Shown in pieces: positions 23,621 to 38,600 of a stretch of 64,000 nucleotides of DNA (positions are counted from its first letter, which is position 1; each line of letters begins with the position of its first letter). Source of the DNA: Caenorhabditis remanei (lineage: Eukaryota > Nematoda > Chromadorea > Rhabditida > Rhabditidae); the NCBI RefSeq assembly GCF_010183535.1, contig NC_071328.1, positions 13,392,001 to 13,456,000 of the forward strand, read 5' to 3'. The notes under the pieces are model-generated. The model saw only the letters and a list, made by a program, of their open reading frames with translations. It was not told where the DNA came from and did no database searches. Made by a program: the position numbers and the translations under genes.

Positions 23621-26600
23621 CTAGAATAATCCCGTCCGCTTTCTCGCTTCATTCTGTTTCCACGCCTTCTGCGCATAGAATTCGTCTCTTCCGATGCCGA
23701 ACGCCTTCTGGAAATCGTCGTCAGTCAGGTAACTCTCCAGACGTCTCATATCCATTCCAGCTGGCAGATTGGTTCGTTCTTTCAACTCAATCAGTGAAAA
23801 TGTCCGACATCTTTCCTTCAACAACTCCTTCGCGTCTCGACATTCCATCGGATTCTCCACCTCATCTGAATCTGTCCATTTCATGAAAAGTGCCTTGAAT
23901 TGCTCAGGCTCCGCCCCTTTATAGACGACTCTCGTCGGTCCTTGACGAGATTTCCAGTATTTTTCGACGAGTTTCAGAGAGAATGTCGTCACGATGTCTT
24001 CTGACCACAACCACAGCGCTTCACCGACATCAATCAGGATGGTTTCAGAGAGGATCTGCAAAAAATGGATTTTTTGGAGAATTTTGGGGGCGGGGCTTGT
24101 TTTTCATGTCGAAATTTGGATTTTGACGTTGAAAATTATGAAAATATCACATTTTGCGATAAAATTCGGGCTTTCAGCGCTGAAAATTCATTTTTAGTAA
24201 TTTTTTTTGGTTTTTGTTCGAAAAAATGCCAAAAATATTGGGCGGAGCCTAAGGAGGCTCAGTTTTTGAATGAAAAACCGAGTTTTAGCAGGAAATTTTC
24301 ATTTTTTGATATAAAAAACCTTTTGTTTTTGAATTTTCAGTCAAAAAATCACATTTTTTCGCGAAAAACCCAAAATTCAGGCTCCGCCCACAAAAAGATA
24401 TATTTTCGAAAGTGCGCTCCAAAGAGCAAGATAACGAATTTGCTTCGAGTGTGAAAACGCGCTCTGTTGCACTAGAAATTCGGAAAGAGGGTTTTTATCC
24501 ATGGAGCACGTTTTCACACTCACATCAAACTTGTTATCTTGCTCGTTAGAGCGCATTTTCGAAAATTTATTTCCTTTTTTGGGGCGGAGCCTGATTCTTG
24601 AGGTTTTAGGACTTTTCAAACCCAATTTTTGCGGAAAAATGTGATTTTTTGAGTAAAAATTCAAAAATATAGGGGTTTTTGTTGTCCAATGGAGCGCATT
24701 TCCACCATCCCTAAATACCTGTTGTGAAAAATTGAAAGCACACTCTGAATGTGCACTCAAGTGGTGCACCGGCTCCGCCTCATTCTCGAATATTCTCCAC
24801 ATTCGTGCCGCCCGTTTTCGCCCGTTCGACTGAATCCATCGCCTCGATTTTCGATCTCCTTCAACTTCTACCTGGGGGGCGGAGCCTCCGAGATGTGAGG
24901 CGTGGGCGAGCACAAAATGGACTTGTGCTGGCGTGCAGTTGGCGCCACAGATGATATGCGGCGTCGCGGTCTGCGTCGCGGTCGTCGCCAAAAAATCGAT
25001 ATAAGCCGAGTGTGAGCGTAGAGGAGCATCCAAATCATCAATTTCCCTGAGACTTGTCTCACGTAAATTTGCTCCGATTGCCACGTAGCGTCTAGCTGCT
25101 TTCCCACGGCTCACCCGAAATTTCCCGTCAAAAAGAGCCAAAAAGAGGGCGGGCTCATTGCCATCAGCGACTCGCACCCGCGGCGAGTTATCCCTATCAA
25201 TCTCCTTTATCCGTAGAGCGCACAAGCCGTGTTGTTTCGGCGTCGTGTGCTCGCCGAGCCAATAGAAAAAGGCGATACGGGTGCGGCCGGTCTCTCGTTC
25301 GGTTGTCTCGCCTGTTTTCAGACGACGGACTCCTGACTTCTGAATCCGATATTTCCATCGGAAGACGTAGCAGTGGGCGGAGTCAAAATGCTCCGAAAAA
25401 TCGATATTCTCAAGTGTCTCCCCTTGGAGAATCCATAGATCACGAGATTCACTGATGACGTCACGCAAGTTTCGATCGATTTCTTGGTCTTCTAGAATCA
25501 GAATCGGATCGAATTCTGGCTCCGAGAGCATTCTCTCGGCTAATCGCATAACGTCATCGTCTTCATTTGAGATTTTCACGTCTTCATACGTCTTCACATC
25601 TGGATTCGTTAATTTCTTGGAGTTGGAGAAAAGGGGTTTCGGTTTGCATGTGTTGACGAGCTCACGGGTTTCTGGCCAATCGGAAAACTTGGATTGGAAT
25701 AGGGTGTCCTGGAAAATGTTTGAATTTGAAATGGGAAGCAAGTGCGCTCTATTGACAACTTTTTGAATTTTTGCGATTTTCGGGCCAAAAATAGTAGGTA
25801 AAGAGACGCAGACAGCGAGAGAAAATTGGGGAAAGCAAGTGCGCTCTATTGACAAAATTTTGAAAAATTTGCGGTTTTTACGTGAATTTTTTCGATTTTT
25901 TAGTCAAAAATAGTGAAAATCTCATCGCCTGCATCTCTATCCCTCTCTGAGAGCTCAAGAGCTGAATTTTCTGAAAATATGATTAATCTGGTCAGAAATT
26001 TCCAGAAAAATTGAGATATTTCGGTCAAAATCGGCTGAAAATGAGGCTTTTCTCACTTTTTTCAGTGAAAATTTAGATTTTCGAAATTTTTACAATGAGT
26101 TGTCAATGGAGCGCGTTTGCAACCTCGTCTGTTTTAAATACACTCTTTGTCGAAAAGCTAGGAACTTTGTCCGATTTTTACCGAATTTTCTAGTTTTTGA
26201 CTAGTTTTTCGAGTTTTTCACTGAAAAATGTACTCAAAATGCGTTAAAATGTCATTTTGGACCGCAATTTCGAATAAAATTCGCGTAAAATTGGCAAAAA
26301 AACGGTCCCAAACTATTTCCAGAGAATTTTCTAGTTTTTTAGACTAATTTTTCGAGTTTTTCATTGGAAAATAGTACAGAAATGTTCAAAAAGCTCAATA
26401 AGCATTGAAATGTGATTTTTTTTCCAAAAATTTGTCCAAAATTCGCCTAAAAATCGAATTCTTGCAGAAAAATTCTATCAAAAAAGTCAAAAATTCACTG
26501 AAATTCTCAAACATTTCGGAAAAAATCACATTTTGATGAAGTAACGTACTATTTTTCCGTGAAAACTCCGAAAAATTATTTAAAAAACTAAAAAATTCGG

Positions 26601-29600
26601 TAAAAATAGGCGAAAATCCTTTTTCCGTTTTTCCGGTTGCAAACGCGCTCCACTGACAACTCAGAGACACTCTCCTCATCTGCGTCTCTCTTTTCAAGTT
26701 CTCAACGGAGTGCACTTACCAACACTCCCTGATGTATCTTCCTAAACAATGTCCATTCGGGCCGCCCATCTCTTTCCGACTCTTCCGTCTCTCCTAACAA
26801 GCTCCGCCCATTTTTAAGCACCGCCTTTTCCATAAGTTGTTTCGCGTATTCGACGGCGTAAGCAGTGCTAACTTTACTCGAATATCTGCCCGACCACACG
26901 TAGATTTCACTTCCAAAATCGAAAATCAATACTTCCGACGGCTTGAGGATACTGTAGCTGACGCGTTCCCGTCGGGAGCACACATGGGCGGTACGGTCAT
27001 TATCAGCGATACGGAGGACAAGGTTTAGTTTCGAAATTTGAGTTTCGAAAGGGTCGGTGTTCAGTGGAGCGTGATTGCTGCTTTGATTCTCTGAGGAGTA
27101 CAGTAGTTTCGAAAGTTGGCTCCGCCCACTTTGGGAACTTCGGGTTACTGTAGTCAGCGTAGAAGCGTGGCAATTTAAATCCGCTTTTCCCATGATTTGA
27201 ATCGCCAACTGTGCTGCTTTTGTCTTCTCGAGAATGTTGCTCGCGGAGCCCTCGTATTTCAGAAGATTCTCCTGACTGACGACAAGGAAACACGCCGATT
27301 CATGAAGTGACGTCATCGCGGGAGCCACGAGACGCACGTCGACATATTTGGAGCCACGAATTTGGATGAGCATCACTTGTGGGTATGGAGACACTTTCGT
27401 CGGCGTTTTCAGAAGACATTTGGCGTCTTTTAAAGCGGCAATCGCCTGTTCTTGAGTCTCCAATTTCTCTGGTTCCTGATCATCGTCAATCGGAGGAGCA
27501 GTGAGTTTGACGGTCGACAAATGGAGACGATCGTCGTGGAGATTCTCCGATTTGACGGCACGTTTACGGTTGGGAGCACGTGGACGGGTTACTGTTTTTA
27601 GGCTGAAAATATGTGGTTTTTCGGGGGTTTGAATTTGAAAAATTGAGGATTTGGATAAAAATTGTAAAGCGAAAATTTTTAGTTTTCTTGATAATTCTAT
27701 TCTAGAAAACATTCAAAACAAATTATGTTGCAAATGCGCTCCACTGACAACTAAAAAAATATTTGAATTCAAAAATTTCCATTAAATAGCGTCTAGGAAG
27801 GTCGTCTCAATTGAAAAATTTGGAAAATTTAAATTTTTCTCTAAAATTTGATAGTTGGACCATTTTCATTCAACAATTTTTGAGTTTTTGATAGAATTTT
27901 TCAGCATAAATTCTAATTTTAAGTGAATTTTGTTCAACATTTCGGTCAAAAACTACATTTTAACCCTTTTTGAGCAACTTTTTTAGTTTTTACCATTTCT
28001 GTACTATTTTTCCAGTGAAAAGCTCGAAAAATTAGTTAAAAAGTAGCGAAAATGAGCCAAAATTCGTTGTTTTTCGAGAAGAGTGTATTTAAATCAGATG
28101 AGGTTGCAAACACGCTCCACTGACAAGTCAGTGTCGAAAACCCAAATTTTTCACTGAAAAAATGAGAAAAATTTCATTTTCAGCCGATTTTGACCAGAAT
28201 CATCATATTTTCAGAAATCAACATGTGAAATCACGTAAAACCTCAAATTTGTTAATAGGGCGCACTTGTTTCATTTCAAATTCAAATTATTATTATTATT
28301 ATTTAAAAAAAAGAAATTTCTGATTTTGCGTATTTTGGAATCTCAGATAGGGGCCGAAATTTCGGACTATGTTTTAAAATTTTTAGAAAAACCGCGAATT
28401 TTCAGGTCAAAATTTCAAAGTTATCTGTTCTCTGGCCGAACTTTTCTTTCTGTGTTTCTAGGCCACGAAAAGTTCTTCCTTGTCTGTAATTCAAATTTTC
28501 TACTTTTTCTGGAAACTAACACAGGTGTCGCCTTCGCCGATATCACATCCAAATCGATTTCGATTCCTTCAGAACCATCAATTTTCGATGAACTCGTCGG
28601 ATTATTGCTGTTGAAGAACTTCTTGAGTCCACTAGTGATGTCGCATGCTGCAAAATTTTATAAAGTAGACTAATTACCCTCTAATTATCACTAATTAGTT
28701 ATAATTAGAGCTGTCATAACTAACGTTTCTCGATGACTGTAGAGACCGGTAGTGACTGTCGTTGTTGATTAATCGATTGATTTCGTTGAAAAATTGGAAG
28801 ATCCTGTAGAATGTTGGCACTTGTTCTTCGTTGTTGTTGTAAAGGGGGCGGAGTCTCACGTGTCGGACGACTTTTCCATTGTTCTGCGCTCTGGAATATT
28901 GAGAATTTTTCGTTGGTTTGTGATCTTAAGAATCTGATTTTTCAAGACGATTTTGAGTCAGACCTGTGTGTCTTGAATTCGATTATGATGAATATAGGCG
29001 TGAATCAGCGAAAAATCAGTCTTATTTTCGAAAAAAAAGGGTTTTTGGTTTACAAAAAAACCGGGTGCTTGGCGCCAAATTTCTAATTTGTTGAAGTTTT
29101 TTGAAGTTTTTTCGCGAAAAGTCAACATTTCGACTATAAAGTAGAAGAAATTCAAAAAATCGTCAATAATGTTCACATTTTCGATAAAAATTGAAAAAAA
29201 CAACTTTACAAAATTCTGTTAAATTGTACGGCTGGCGTACTTTTGACGCGTTTTTATCCAAATTTGCACATTTTGAGTATCGAAAATGCAATTCTAATGA
29301 AGTTATGGATGGCAGGCGCACCTTTGGCGCGTTTCAAGAAAATGGACACAGCCATCAATTAACGATTTCCGATCGAAAAATAAATAATTTTCCACTTTTT
29401 TTTCGTAAATTATAACCAAAATCAGCACCAAGAATTGATTTTTTTTTATTCTGTAAATTTTACAAATTAGTAGTAAAATTGGGGAAAAATCGAATTTTTC
29501 AGAGCGAAAATCAGTTTTTAAGACATTTTCGACTTATTTTCGTGTGAATTATCACTAAAACTTACAATTTTCAGCCCAAAAAACGAGTTTTTGATGAAAA

Positions 29601-32600
29601 TTCTAGATTTTGACCCATTTTCAACCCTATATTGTAATTTCCACATTTTTGAGTTGAAAATGGGTCAAAATCTATCAAAAATCTAAAATTGTTCACTAAA
29701 AATTCACTTTTTGGGCTGAAAATAACCTAAAAATTGCTTAAAAACCTGATTTTTTCTCTCAAAAATCCCCAAATTTCCCTCATAATCTTACATTACTCAA
29801 CGACGCCAATCGATCCTTGAGACTTCTCTCCGTCAGGACACTCGCCACGTCATCTAAATTCTTCTTCTTCTCATAATTCGTATTTCGTTGTATAAGTGAT
29901 TGTTGTAGTTGGGCGATCATTAAATGATCTGAAAATGGAATGAATATATATTATATATAGATATGAGATGCCATGAAAGGCAATAAACTGAACAAGTGTG
30001 TCAGAATGACAGTCGTCAAAAAGGGAAAAAAGGGGCGGGGCTTAGAGTGTAATGAAGGCGTCATGAGGGAGAGAGAGAGGTTTAGAGAAAAAAGAAATTA
30101 TCACAATTTAATTGGATAACGCAATCGCGCTCCATTGATAAACGACACACTTCTTACAACCGCGCTCTACCAAAACCTAAGAAAATTGTGTGCAAAATTG
30201 AGAGACGCAGAGAAAAAGAGACAAGGCATTTCGGTGGAGCGCACTTGTGAGAACTGTGCCGTAATGATAACATTATGACGGATTTCTCAATAGAGCGAAG
30301 TTGCAGACCTAGATTTTCTTATCGATAAAAAGTTCGGTAAGCAATCGCGCTCTGTTGAGAGATTCTTGAAATGCAGGAATTCCTCATCGGGGCGAAGTTA
30401 TATGTCTTTTGATTTTCTTATCGACGAAATACGCTTAATGTGAGCCTCAGACTGAAATTTTTACATTTTATCAATAGAGCACAATTGCACTATCCAAGCC
30501 GAAACTTGACTGGTTTATCAACAGAGCGCATTTGCGTATCCGAAAACGATTAAATTTGAAGGATTTTAGAGGGCCTACGCAATCGCGCTCTGTTGAGAAA
30601 ATCTCGCACTTTGAGATTTTCTCAACAGAGCGAGATTGCATAGGTCCTCTAAAATCCTTCGAATCTAGTCGTTTTCGGATACGCAAATGCGCTCTGTTGA
30701 TGAACCAGTTGAGTTGCGGCATTGGATAGTGCAATCGCGCTCTATTGATAAAATATGAAAATAGCAATTAAGCGAATTTCACCGATAACAAATCTAGGTC
30801 TGCAACTTCGCTCTAGTGAGAAAATCCTGGTTTCTCAACAGAGCGCGATTGCATACCAAATTCTAGAACCGTACAGAAACGACTAATTCGACCCGTCCTT
30901 TCACTCGAATTAGGACGGACGCCCAGTCAGTTTGTGACTTTTGGGGGAGGAAAAGGAAGAGAGAACAAAGAAAATGTAACTTTTCCTCGTTCCTTGTTGT
31001 CTTCGGGGCTTCTAGGTTCACTTTTTTCCTATTTAGGTGTCTAGGTAAGAGGAACTTTGTGTGAAAAGTTGTCTTCGAGACACGCTGAAACCACAATTTG
31101 ACTGGAGAGTCATTGATGGCCGAACTTTTGCAAAACCTCGGTCTTGTACTCGTCAGATTCGCCCTGGTGTGGATTTACGGTCGTAAATCAACAGACATAG
31201 GACAGCCAATCAAGACTTGAGATATAGACAGTGGAAATCTCAATCAGCGCTCCGAGTAGAACGGAATTACTGTATTTCTTATACCTACAGGAGTACGGCT
31301 TCCGTAAATCTACATACAGTAAGCTCCGTAAAACTACACCGATCTGCGTGATCTGTTTAAACCGACACTAATCGATAATCTGTCGATTTTTGAGTTCTGT
31401 CATTGGCTACCGTACTGCAGCTGCGTGAATATACACACCGTACTACGGTGACCGTAGTCATCGGCTTTGTGTCGATTTACGAACTCATTGGTACTCACTG
31501 GTATCCCGTAAATCTACACTTGGTTACAGAACGTGAAAGTACCGTACTCCTGTGTCGATTTACGAGTTTCGCGTAAATCCACAAGTGCCGTACTGCTGCG
31601 TAAATCTACACCCACAGTACCACGCTACGTATTGAGCAGATTCACGAGAATGGGCTACGTAGCTGCTCCGTAAATCTACACACCGTAGTCAGGTGTTGAT
31701 TTACGAACTCAGTGAATTTACAGTACTTACAGCATCTCGTAAATCTACACCGACTATCGTAGTAGGACACACCTGTTGTAAATCTACATACAGTATGCTC
31801 CGTAAATCTACACCGATTCATACTACTGCGTGCTAGCCGATTCTTGAGTTCTGTCAGTGGTTACCGTACTGCTCCGTAAATCTACACACCCTAGTCAGGT
31901 GTTGATTTACGAACTCAGTGAGTTGACAGTACTTATAGTATCTCGTAAATCTACACTGATGCGTCGATTTACCGTAGTAAAACTACCCCGTAAATCGACA
32001 CAAGACGTACGTAATCTGACACCTAATGGTGTCTAGACTGTACATATCTCCTGCCTCCGCTAAGAAATCCAATTCCTTCACTAATCCAAATAAATGTGTC
32101 TGGAGCTGGAGCACACAATGGAGCCGGAGCCGGAGCACCGAGACTTCATCGATTCAGGCAAAAAAGCGAATGACGAAACGCATTCTCTTTTTGTTTTTCT
32201 CCTCCTTCTTTTCCCACTTCAAGACAAAAAAAGAACGCTTTTTCATATTCTTTTTCCTCTGAATGACGTGTCAGTTTCCTCTCTCGAAACAACGATTATT
32301 CACGAATTGAGGAGGCAGAAAAAAACAAAAAGAAGAGGAATTTTTCAATGATTCCAACGGAATTCTAAGAAGAGGGGGGGGACAGAAGGGGACAAAGAAA
32401 ATGAGCAACACTTTTGGGAGCTGCTGGGAGTGACTCGAAGAAGAGGAAGAGAGGGAAAAGGGAGCACTAAAATTGGAAGAAATGAAAAAAGAAGAAGAGA
32501 GAGAATTGGAGATAGCAGTTGTTTCAATTCACACAGCTTCTCTTCTCTTCTTTTCACTCACACCAACGATCGTCTCAATGGAGCGCGTTTGTTGTGAAAA

Positions 32601-35600
32601 GCTCCTTTTGAAAAGGGGGCGGAGCTAGAGGGCAGGATTTTCTTTTTAGAAATCGCGTTCTATAGACAGGTTGATGGCCTAGCTTTTGCATTTTCTCGGC
32701 CACCAATCCTAGGTGAGCTCCGGGTGTGAAAATACGCTCTATCGAGTTTTCGGATTGAGCAACCGTCTCAATGGAGCGCGTTTGTTGTGAAAAGGAGGCG
32801 GAGCTTGAGAGCGCGATTTTCTAGAAATTGCGTACTCGTCAAGGTAATTTGCGCCAAATACAAACTTTTTCGAATTTTTTGAAAAATTTTGAAGTTTTTC
32901 GCGAAAAAGTGAAATTTTATTCACGTTTTCGATGAAAAACTAAAAATTTTTGAAAAAATTGGTTCATTTTATGAAGTCGGGCTTTGATTTTGTGGGCGTG
33001 GCTTGAATTACAGTCTCTACTGCTCCATTCCGTTAAAATAGGTTGGTGACCTAGCTTTTGCACTTTCTCGGCCAATCCGAGCGGTATGAAAATGCGCTCT
33101 ATCGATGATGTAAAGCAAATTGATGACCGAGGAAATGCGAAAGTTAGGCCACCAAATGGGGAAATTCGTCCATTTTCAGGGTTTTTGGCAAAAAACTGAT
33201 TCTTTGAATATCGGTGGCCGAGAAAATGCAAAAGTTAGGCCACCGTCACTTCCCAGAAACGAAAAACTTGTAATTCTACAATTTCCCAATGATTTCTGAT
33301 ATCGTGGCCTAAGTTTCGCAATTTCTCAGTCATGTCAAAATCGTCAAAATCGCCGTTCGTGTGGATTTACGTCGTAAATCGACAAACATTGGATATAACT
33401 TTCGATATAAATCTGACAGCTATGAAAATGCGCTCTTCTGCTAAAAACACATTTTTAGCGTCCACAACAGAGCGCGTTTGCAGTGTCAAAACTGATATGA
33501 ACTTGGTGGCCGAAGATTTAGAGTTCGGCCACCGTCACTATTAGCGGATTTTCACAATAGAGCGCATTTAAGCAGTTACGCTTCGCTTATCAGGACTCTC
33601 TGTCAGAATTTCCAAGAAATAGTGGGGTGGCGGACTAGGAAAATCTCGGCCATCATACTGAGCATATTTCCAACAGAAAGTGCAATAGAGCGCACTTGAA
33701 CCTCCAGAGCCGAGGGGAATTCTAGGCCACCGACTTTCCCACCGGATTTTCAGATGGCCTAGGAAATACTCGGCCATCAGCCTATTTCCGGCGGAAAGTG
33801 CAATAGAGCGCACTTGAGCCTCTAGAGCCGAGGGGAGTTCTAGGCCACCGACTTTCCCGACGGATTTTCTGGTGGCCTAGGAAAAGCTCGGCCATCATAC
33901 TGACTTTCAGCCTAATTTCAGATTTCCAGATGGGAAAGTGCAATAGAGCGCACTTGAACCTCATCTACATCATGATGATGCAGTACACTCGAGTATAGAG
34001 CCGGTTCTCCTCTCTCCCAGAATTTCGGAAATGCGATATATACATACGTGTGTATGTGTACATGTTCCCCATGGTTTGGTAACAATAGAAGGGGGGATAC
34101 CACCACCTGCTGCTCAAATATTGCCAAACTTCTCTCTATTATTGTGGCGGCGGAGAGGCGAATGAATGAGGAGAAGAAGAGGAAACATTTCTCACGGGAT
34201 GGACACCACGTCAATGATCACTCTTCTTCTTTTTTTTTCAAGGCCATTCTAGGTGTGGTCATGTTCATTATTTTGAGTACGTGTGTACGAGTAGTACGTT
34301 GAAAAATTGGATGATGATGAGGTTAGAGAGGAGGAGGAGAAAAGTTGGAATTTCTCGATTTTTCCAGAAAACTTCCTTTTTTTAGTTTTAGTGGGGAATT
34401 TCAGGTTTTTGAGACATTTTCAGCTTTTTTTTTGTGTCCAAAAAACGAGTTTTTGGTGGAAAATTCGAGATTTTTGGTAGATTTTCACTGATTTCCAGCT
34501 CTAAATAGTTAGTTCTAGAGTATTATGACCGTAATCTAGGCGAAGTTTGACCTAGTGAACTATACGGAATCGGGTTAAAGAGCTTATTTCCCTTCAAAAT
34601 GAATATTTTGAGCTGAAAAATATACCAAAATGTAGATCTCAGCGAGTTCGTTGTCACTAACATAAAACGGTCGGGTTAGAATTCATCGTTGTAGTTACAG
34701 ATTTTCGAAATTTTTCGAAAATCAAAAATTCGCAAATTGTGTCGTATCTCTGTCAATTTTGAGGCTAACCGCGCGAGTGTTATATTTTTGAATTCAGCGC
34801 GTCGAGACCTTTCAGAAAAGTATAATCATGACCTATTTTGAAAAATTGTCGAATTTCACTTATCCTATGCGCCTTTAAATGGGAAATTTCGTGGTGGTAC
34901 CCAACTCCGGGCATGATTATACTTTTCTGAAAGGTCTCGACGCGCTGAATTCAAAAATTTAGCTTTCATGCAGCTAGTCTCAAAACTGACCGAGATACGA
35001 CACAATTTGGGAACAATTGATTTTCGAAAATTTTCGAAAATCTGTAACTTTTTGAATATTTAACCGATTTTTAACCCCACCTAATGAATCATAAGCCAAC
35101 ATTGATTATATCAGAGACATAGAACTCGCCGAGATCTACATTTTGGAATACTTTTCAGCTCATAATATTCATTTTGAAGCGAGTTACGCTCCGGCCCGTT
35201 TTATTCCGATTGTTCACTAGGAGTACGGTGGTCCTAGATTACGGTCATGATACTCTAGAACTAACAATTTGAAACATTTAAGGATGAACCGAATTTCAGT
35301 CAATTTTCTGGGAAAAAATCGAAAAATTCCAACTTTCCAACTAATTTTGACAAGTTTTGTGGATTCTTCTGGAAATTAAAATTACACGAAGAAATATTAT
35401 AATATTCGTTTTCAGCTGACCGAGAGCTTTCAGAAAAGTATAATCATGCCTATGTTCTGAGCGAAGTGGGTCCCACCACGAGATTACGGTATGCGCCTTT
35501 AAACGGGCGTACTGTAGTTTTCGTGGTGAGACACAATTTGCTCAGAATCAAGGCATGATTATACTTTTCTGAACGGTCTCGATGAGCTGAACACGAATAT

Positions 35601-38600
35601 TATAATATTTCTTCGTGAAATTTTAATTTACAGGAGAATCCACCAAACTATAAGACCGAAAACTGTCATAGCCTTCGAATTCATAAAAAGCGAGTGAATT
35701 GACCTATCCAAAGAACGAAAGGACACACACCGACTAATCCAGAAGAAGCCGTCCGGTTTATCTGATGGATATCTCCAGAAAATCAGACAGAGAGAGAATG
35801 GAAATGTTGCATTATACGACGGAAATCTCTATCTCCTCCCCATATTTTCCGTTTCTTCTCGCTCGTTGATTTTGAAATTGAAATTTCACTTCCAAAATCA
35901 TCGGAAACAGATGACAAAATGAGGTTATTGTCGGAATTATCGGAGAGAGAGAGAGAGCGGATGGAGGAGAGAGACGCAGAGAAGCGAGAGGAGGACCGGT
36001 AGAAATGGAAATTGGGTGAAAATAGGTGGTGGTAAACGGGGGGAAAGTGGAAGATAAGGAGAGATAAGAATCTGGAAGGGAAAATATTAAAAATGGGAAA
36101 AATATGACCATTCCAAAAAAATCGGTCTGAAAACTCGAAAAATCGTAATTTTACTGAAATTTTTTGGAAATTTTCCGTTTTTTTCTCCCAATTTTTGCTC
36201 AAAAACGCTTAAAATTACTGTAAAACACCCAAAATTATCAAAAAATCCGTTAGAAGCATGATGTTTAATATGGTGGCCTAGAAACCCAAATTCGAAGAAA
36301 ACTAGTCCTCGGTCCTGAAAATACCGTTTTTTGGCGATTTTTATGAAAATTTTGAATCAATTTGAAATTTTCGCAATTGCAAGAGAAAAATTCAGAATTT
36401 TTCGAGGGAAACTGTCAAGAAAACTCCAAAAATGAAAAATTTCCTTTGGTGGCCTAGGAACCCAAATCCGGAGAAAATATGACGGTCAGACTGTAGTTTT
36501 ATTCGATTCTGATTGAAATTATCTAAAAATCGTGAAAAAAAAACTAGAAAAAAATGACAAAAATCGATCAAAAACGTCCGTTGTTCAGATGTGGCCTAGA
36601 AACCCAAATCTGCCAAAAAACTAGTCCCTCAAATGGAGAAATTGAAGCATTGTCTCAAATTTCGATGAAAAACTCAAAAAATCGCTTGAAAAATCGGAAA
36701 ATTTCACTAAAATCGGACAAAAACGTCAACTTTTGAGTTGCTGGCCTAGAATCCCAAAATATGGAGAAAGCTAGTCCCCGAGAGGAAAAATAGGACGGAA
36801 AACCCCGGAAATCGGTTAAAATGTGATAAAAAGTTAGAAAAATTATAGGAAATCAATAATTCTCGAGCTGATCTCAGTTTTCGAATGAAAAAACTCATTT
36901 TGGTGGAAGAGTTTTCCCGCCCGCGCGGTCGTGTAGTCCTCTCGGACAAGATTTTCGCTCAATTTCTCGTTTTTTTTCACACTTTCTAGTTTTTTTTCGT
37001 AGTTTTTTCATCTATAACGAAAAAAACACGGGAATTTTTTGGAAAAAGTGAAAACACGAGAAATCGAGCAAAAAATCTTTCTAGGGAACGGGTAAAAGTT
37101 TAAAAGTTTCTTAAAATTGCCTAAAATATCGGAATCTGCAATTTGATGAAGGTGAAGCATAAAATGAGATTTTTTCAGAGGAAAATCTTCCATTTTCCAG
37201 TCGGTGGCCTAGAAACACAAATTCTACGAAAACTAGTCCTCGGTCGTGAAAAATTCGATTTCTCGGCAATTTTTTAAAATGAGGTTAAAATTTTGGGATT
37301 TTCGAAAATTTCGCTATTTCCTATGTACAAATTCACTAAATTTCGTACTAATTCTACTGAAAATTCTACAGAAAACTATCTTCTTTTTTCTCGGAATTTC
37401 GAGCTTTTTCAGCCAAAAACTAACTAGTGAGATCCGCTCAAAATTTTTTATATTTTAATGAATTTCTATGAAAATTCATCAATTTTCGCCCTAATTCTCC
37501 TTAAAACGTGCCATTTCTCTCTCTGTCTTCCGTCCGTAATTTCAATAATCAAACACACTTCTTCCCCTTTTCTCCGGGCGACACCTGCGCATAGTGTCAT
37601 ACAGAAACAGATAGAGGAAGGAGGTGGGAGGGGGAATGAAGACGGCAACAATAATATTGTTAGGTGAAGAAAACGACAGAAAATTGAGAGAGAAGGGAAA
37701 GAAGGAGATGAATTGTTTGCTGCCCGGGGAAACGGAAAGAACAGAGAAAAGAGATGATGACCATAGAATGACCAATGGCTCGTGGGAAAAAGACATAAAA
37801 ACTACAGTATTACCTTTTCGCCAGTGAACGAGGTGTGGGTCTCGTTGCGACTACCATACATTTAAAATTTGTTATGCAGTACTAGCCATAACACATGTAG
37901 TTTTTAGTTGAAAATGGTCATCTTTGTGAGTGTGAGACGGCCTCCCTGATAGTCTCACAATATTGATTGTTCATGAATTGTATAGATCACAAATAGAGCT
38001 TTCTGTTTGTAGTTGACAACTTTTTCCTACAGGCACATCCAAAAAAGTTATCAATCGTCAAAGTAATTTCTCGCAATTGTTGCCCTTTTTTTAGTGCTAA
38101 AAGGTCAGATTTTTGAGCTGTCTGTAACTTCTCAGGATGTGCCCTGTACAAAAAAGTTGTCAACTACAAAAATGTAGCTCTGCTTGTGATCTACACACTC
38201 CATGAACAATCAATATTGTGAGACTATCAGGGAGGCCGTGCCACTGAATATTCGACAGTATGTACATACTATATAAATTCGAATGTTCCATTCTTGTCCA
38301 TAGAGCGCGACTGCATTGGTAGTTTTCAGAAGAAGTTTGGATAACTGGGGCATCTCATACGCGTTCTGAACCGGTACTTTCTGATAAAATGTAACCAGAA
38401 CGCGTCTCGGGCACGCCAGATAACCAAAATTTTCGAATTTCAGAATAAAAACGGGTCTGAAATCACTCCTAAAACCGCGCCAACGACACGCCAGTTTGCT
38501 GAAAATATCAAAAATCGTGTTGAAAACGCGTCCAAGGTGCGCCAGTCATACGGAATCACGAATCTCAAAGTCAAAACGAAGCCAAAATACCCGAATTGTA

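Noticed and set aside
30471..30767. Two similar open frames on opposite strands
   Set aside because: Mirror images produced by the large palindrome, not genes.
35783..36202. 139-codon minus-strand open frame, considered as a viln-1 exon
   Set aside because: CT-rich, low-complexity Ser/Leu content with overlapping open frames. No phase-matched splice pair to the neighbouring viln-1 exons. Better explained as promoter/UTR-like DNA.
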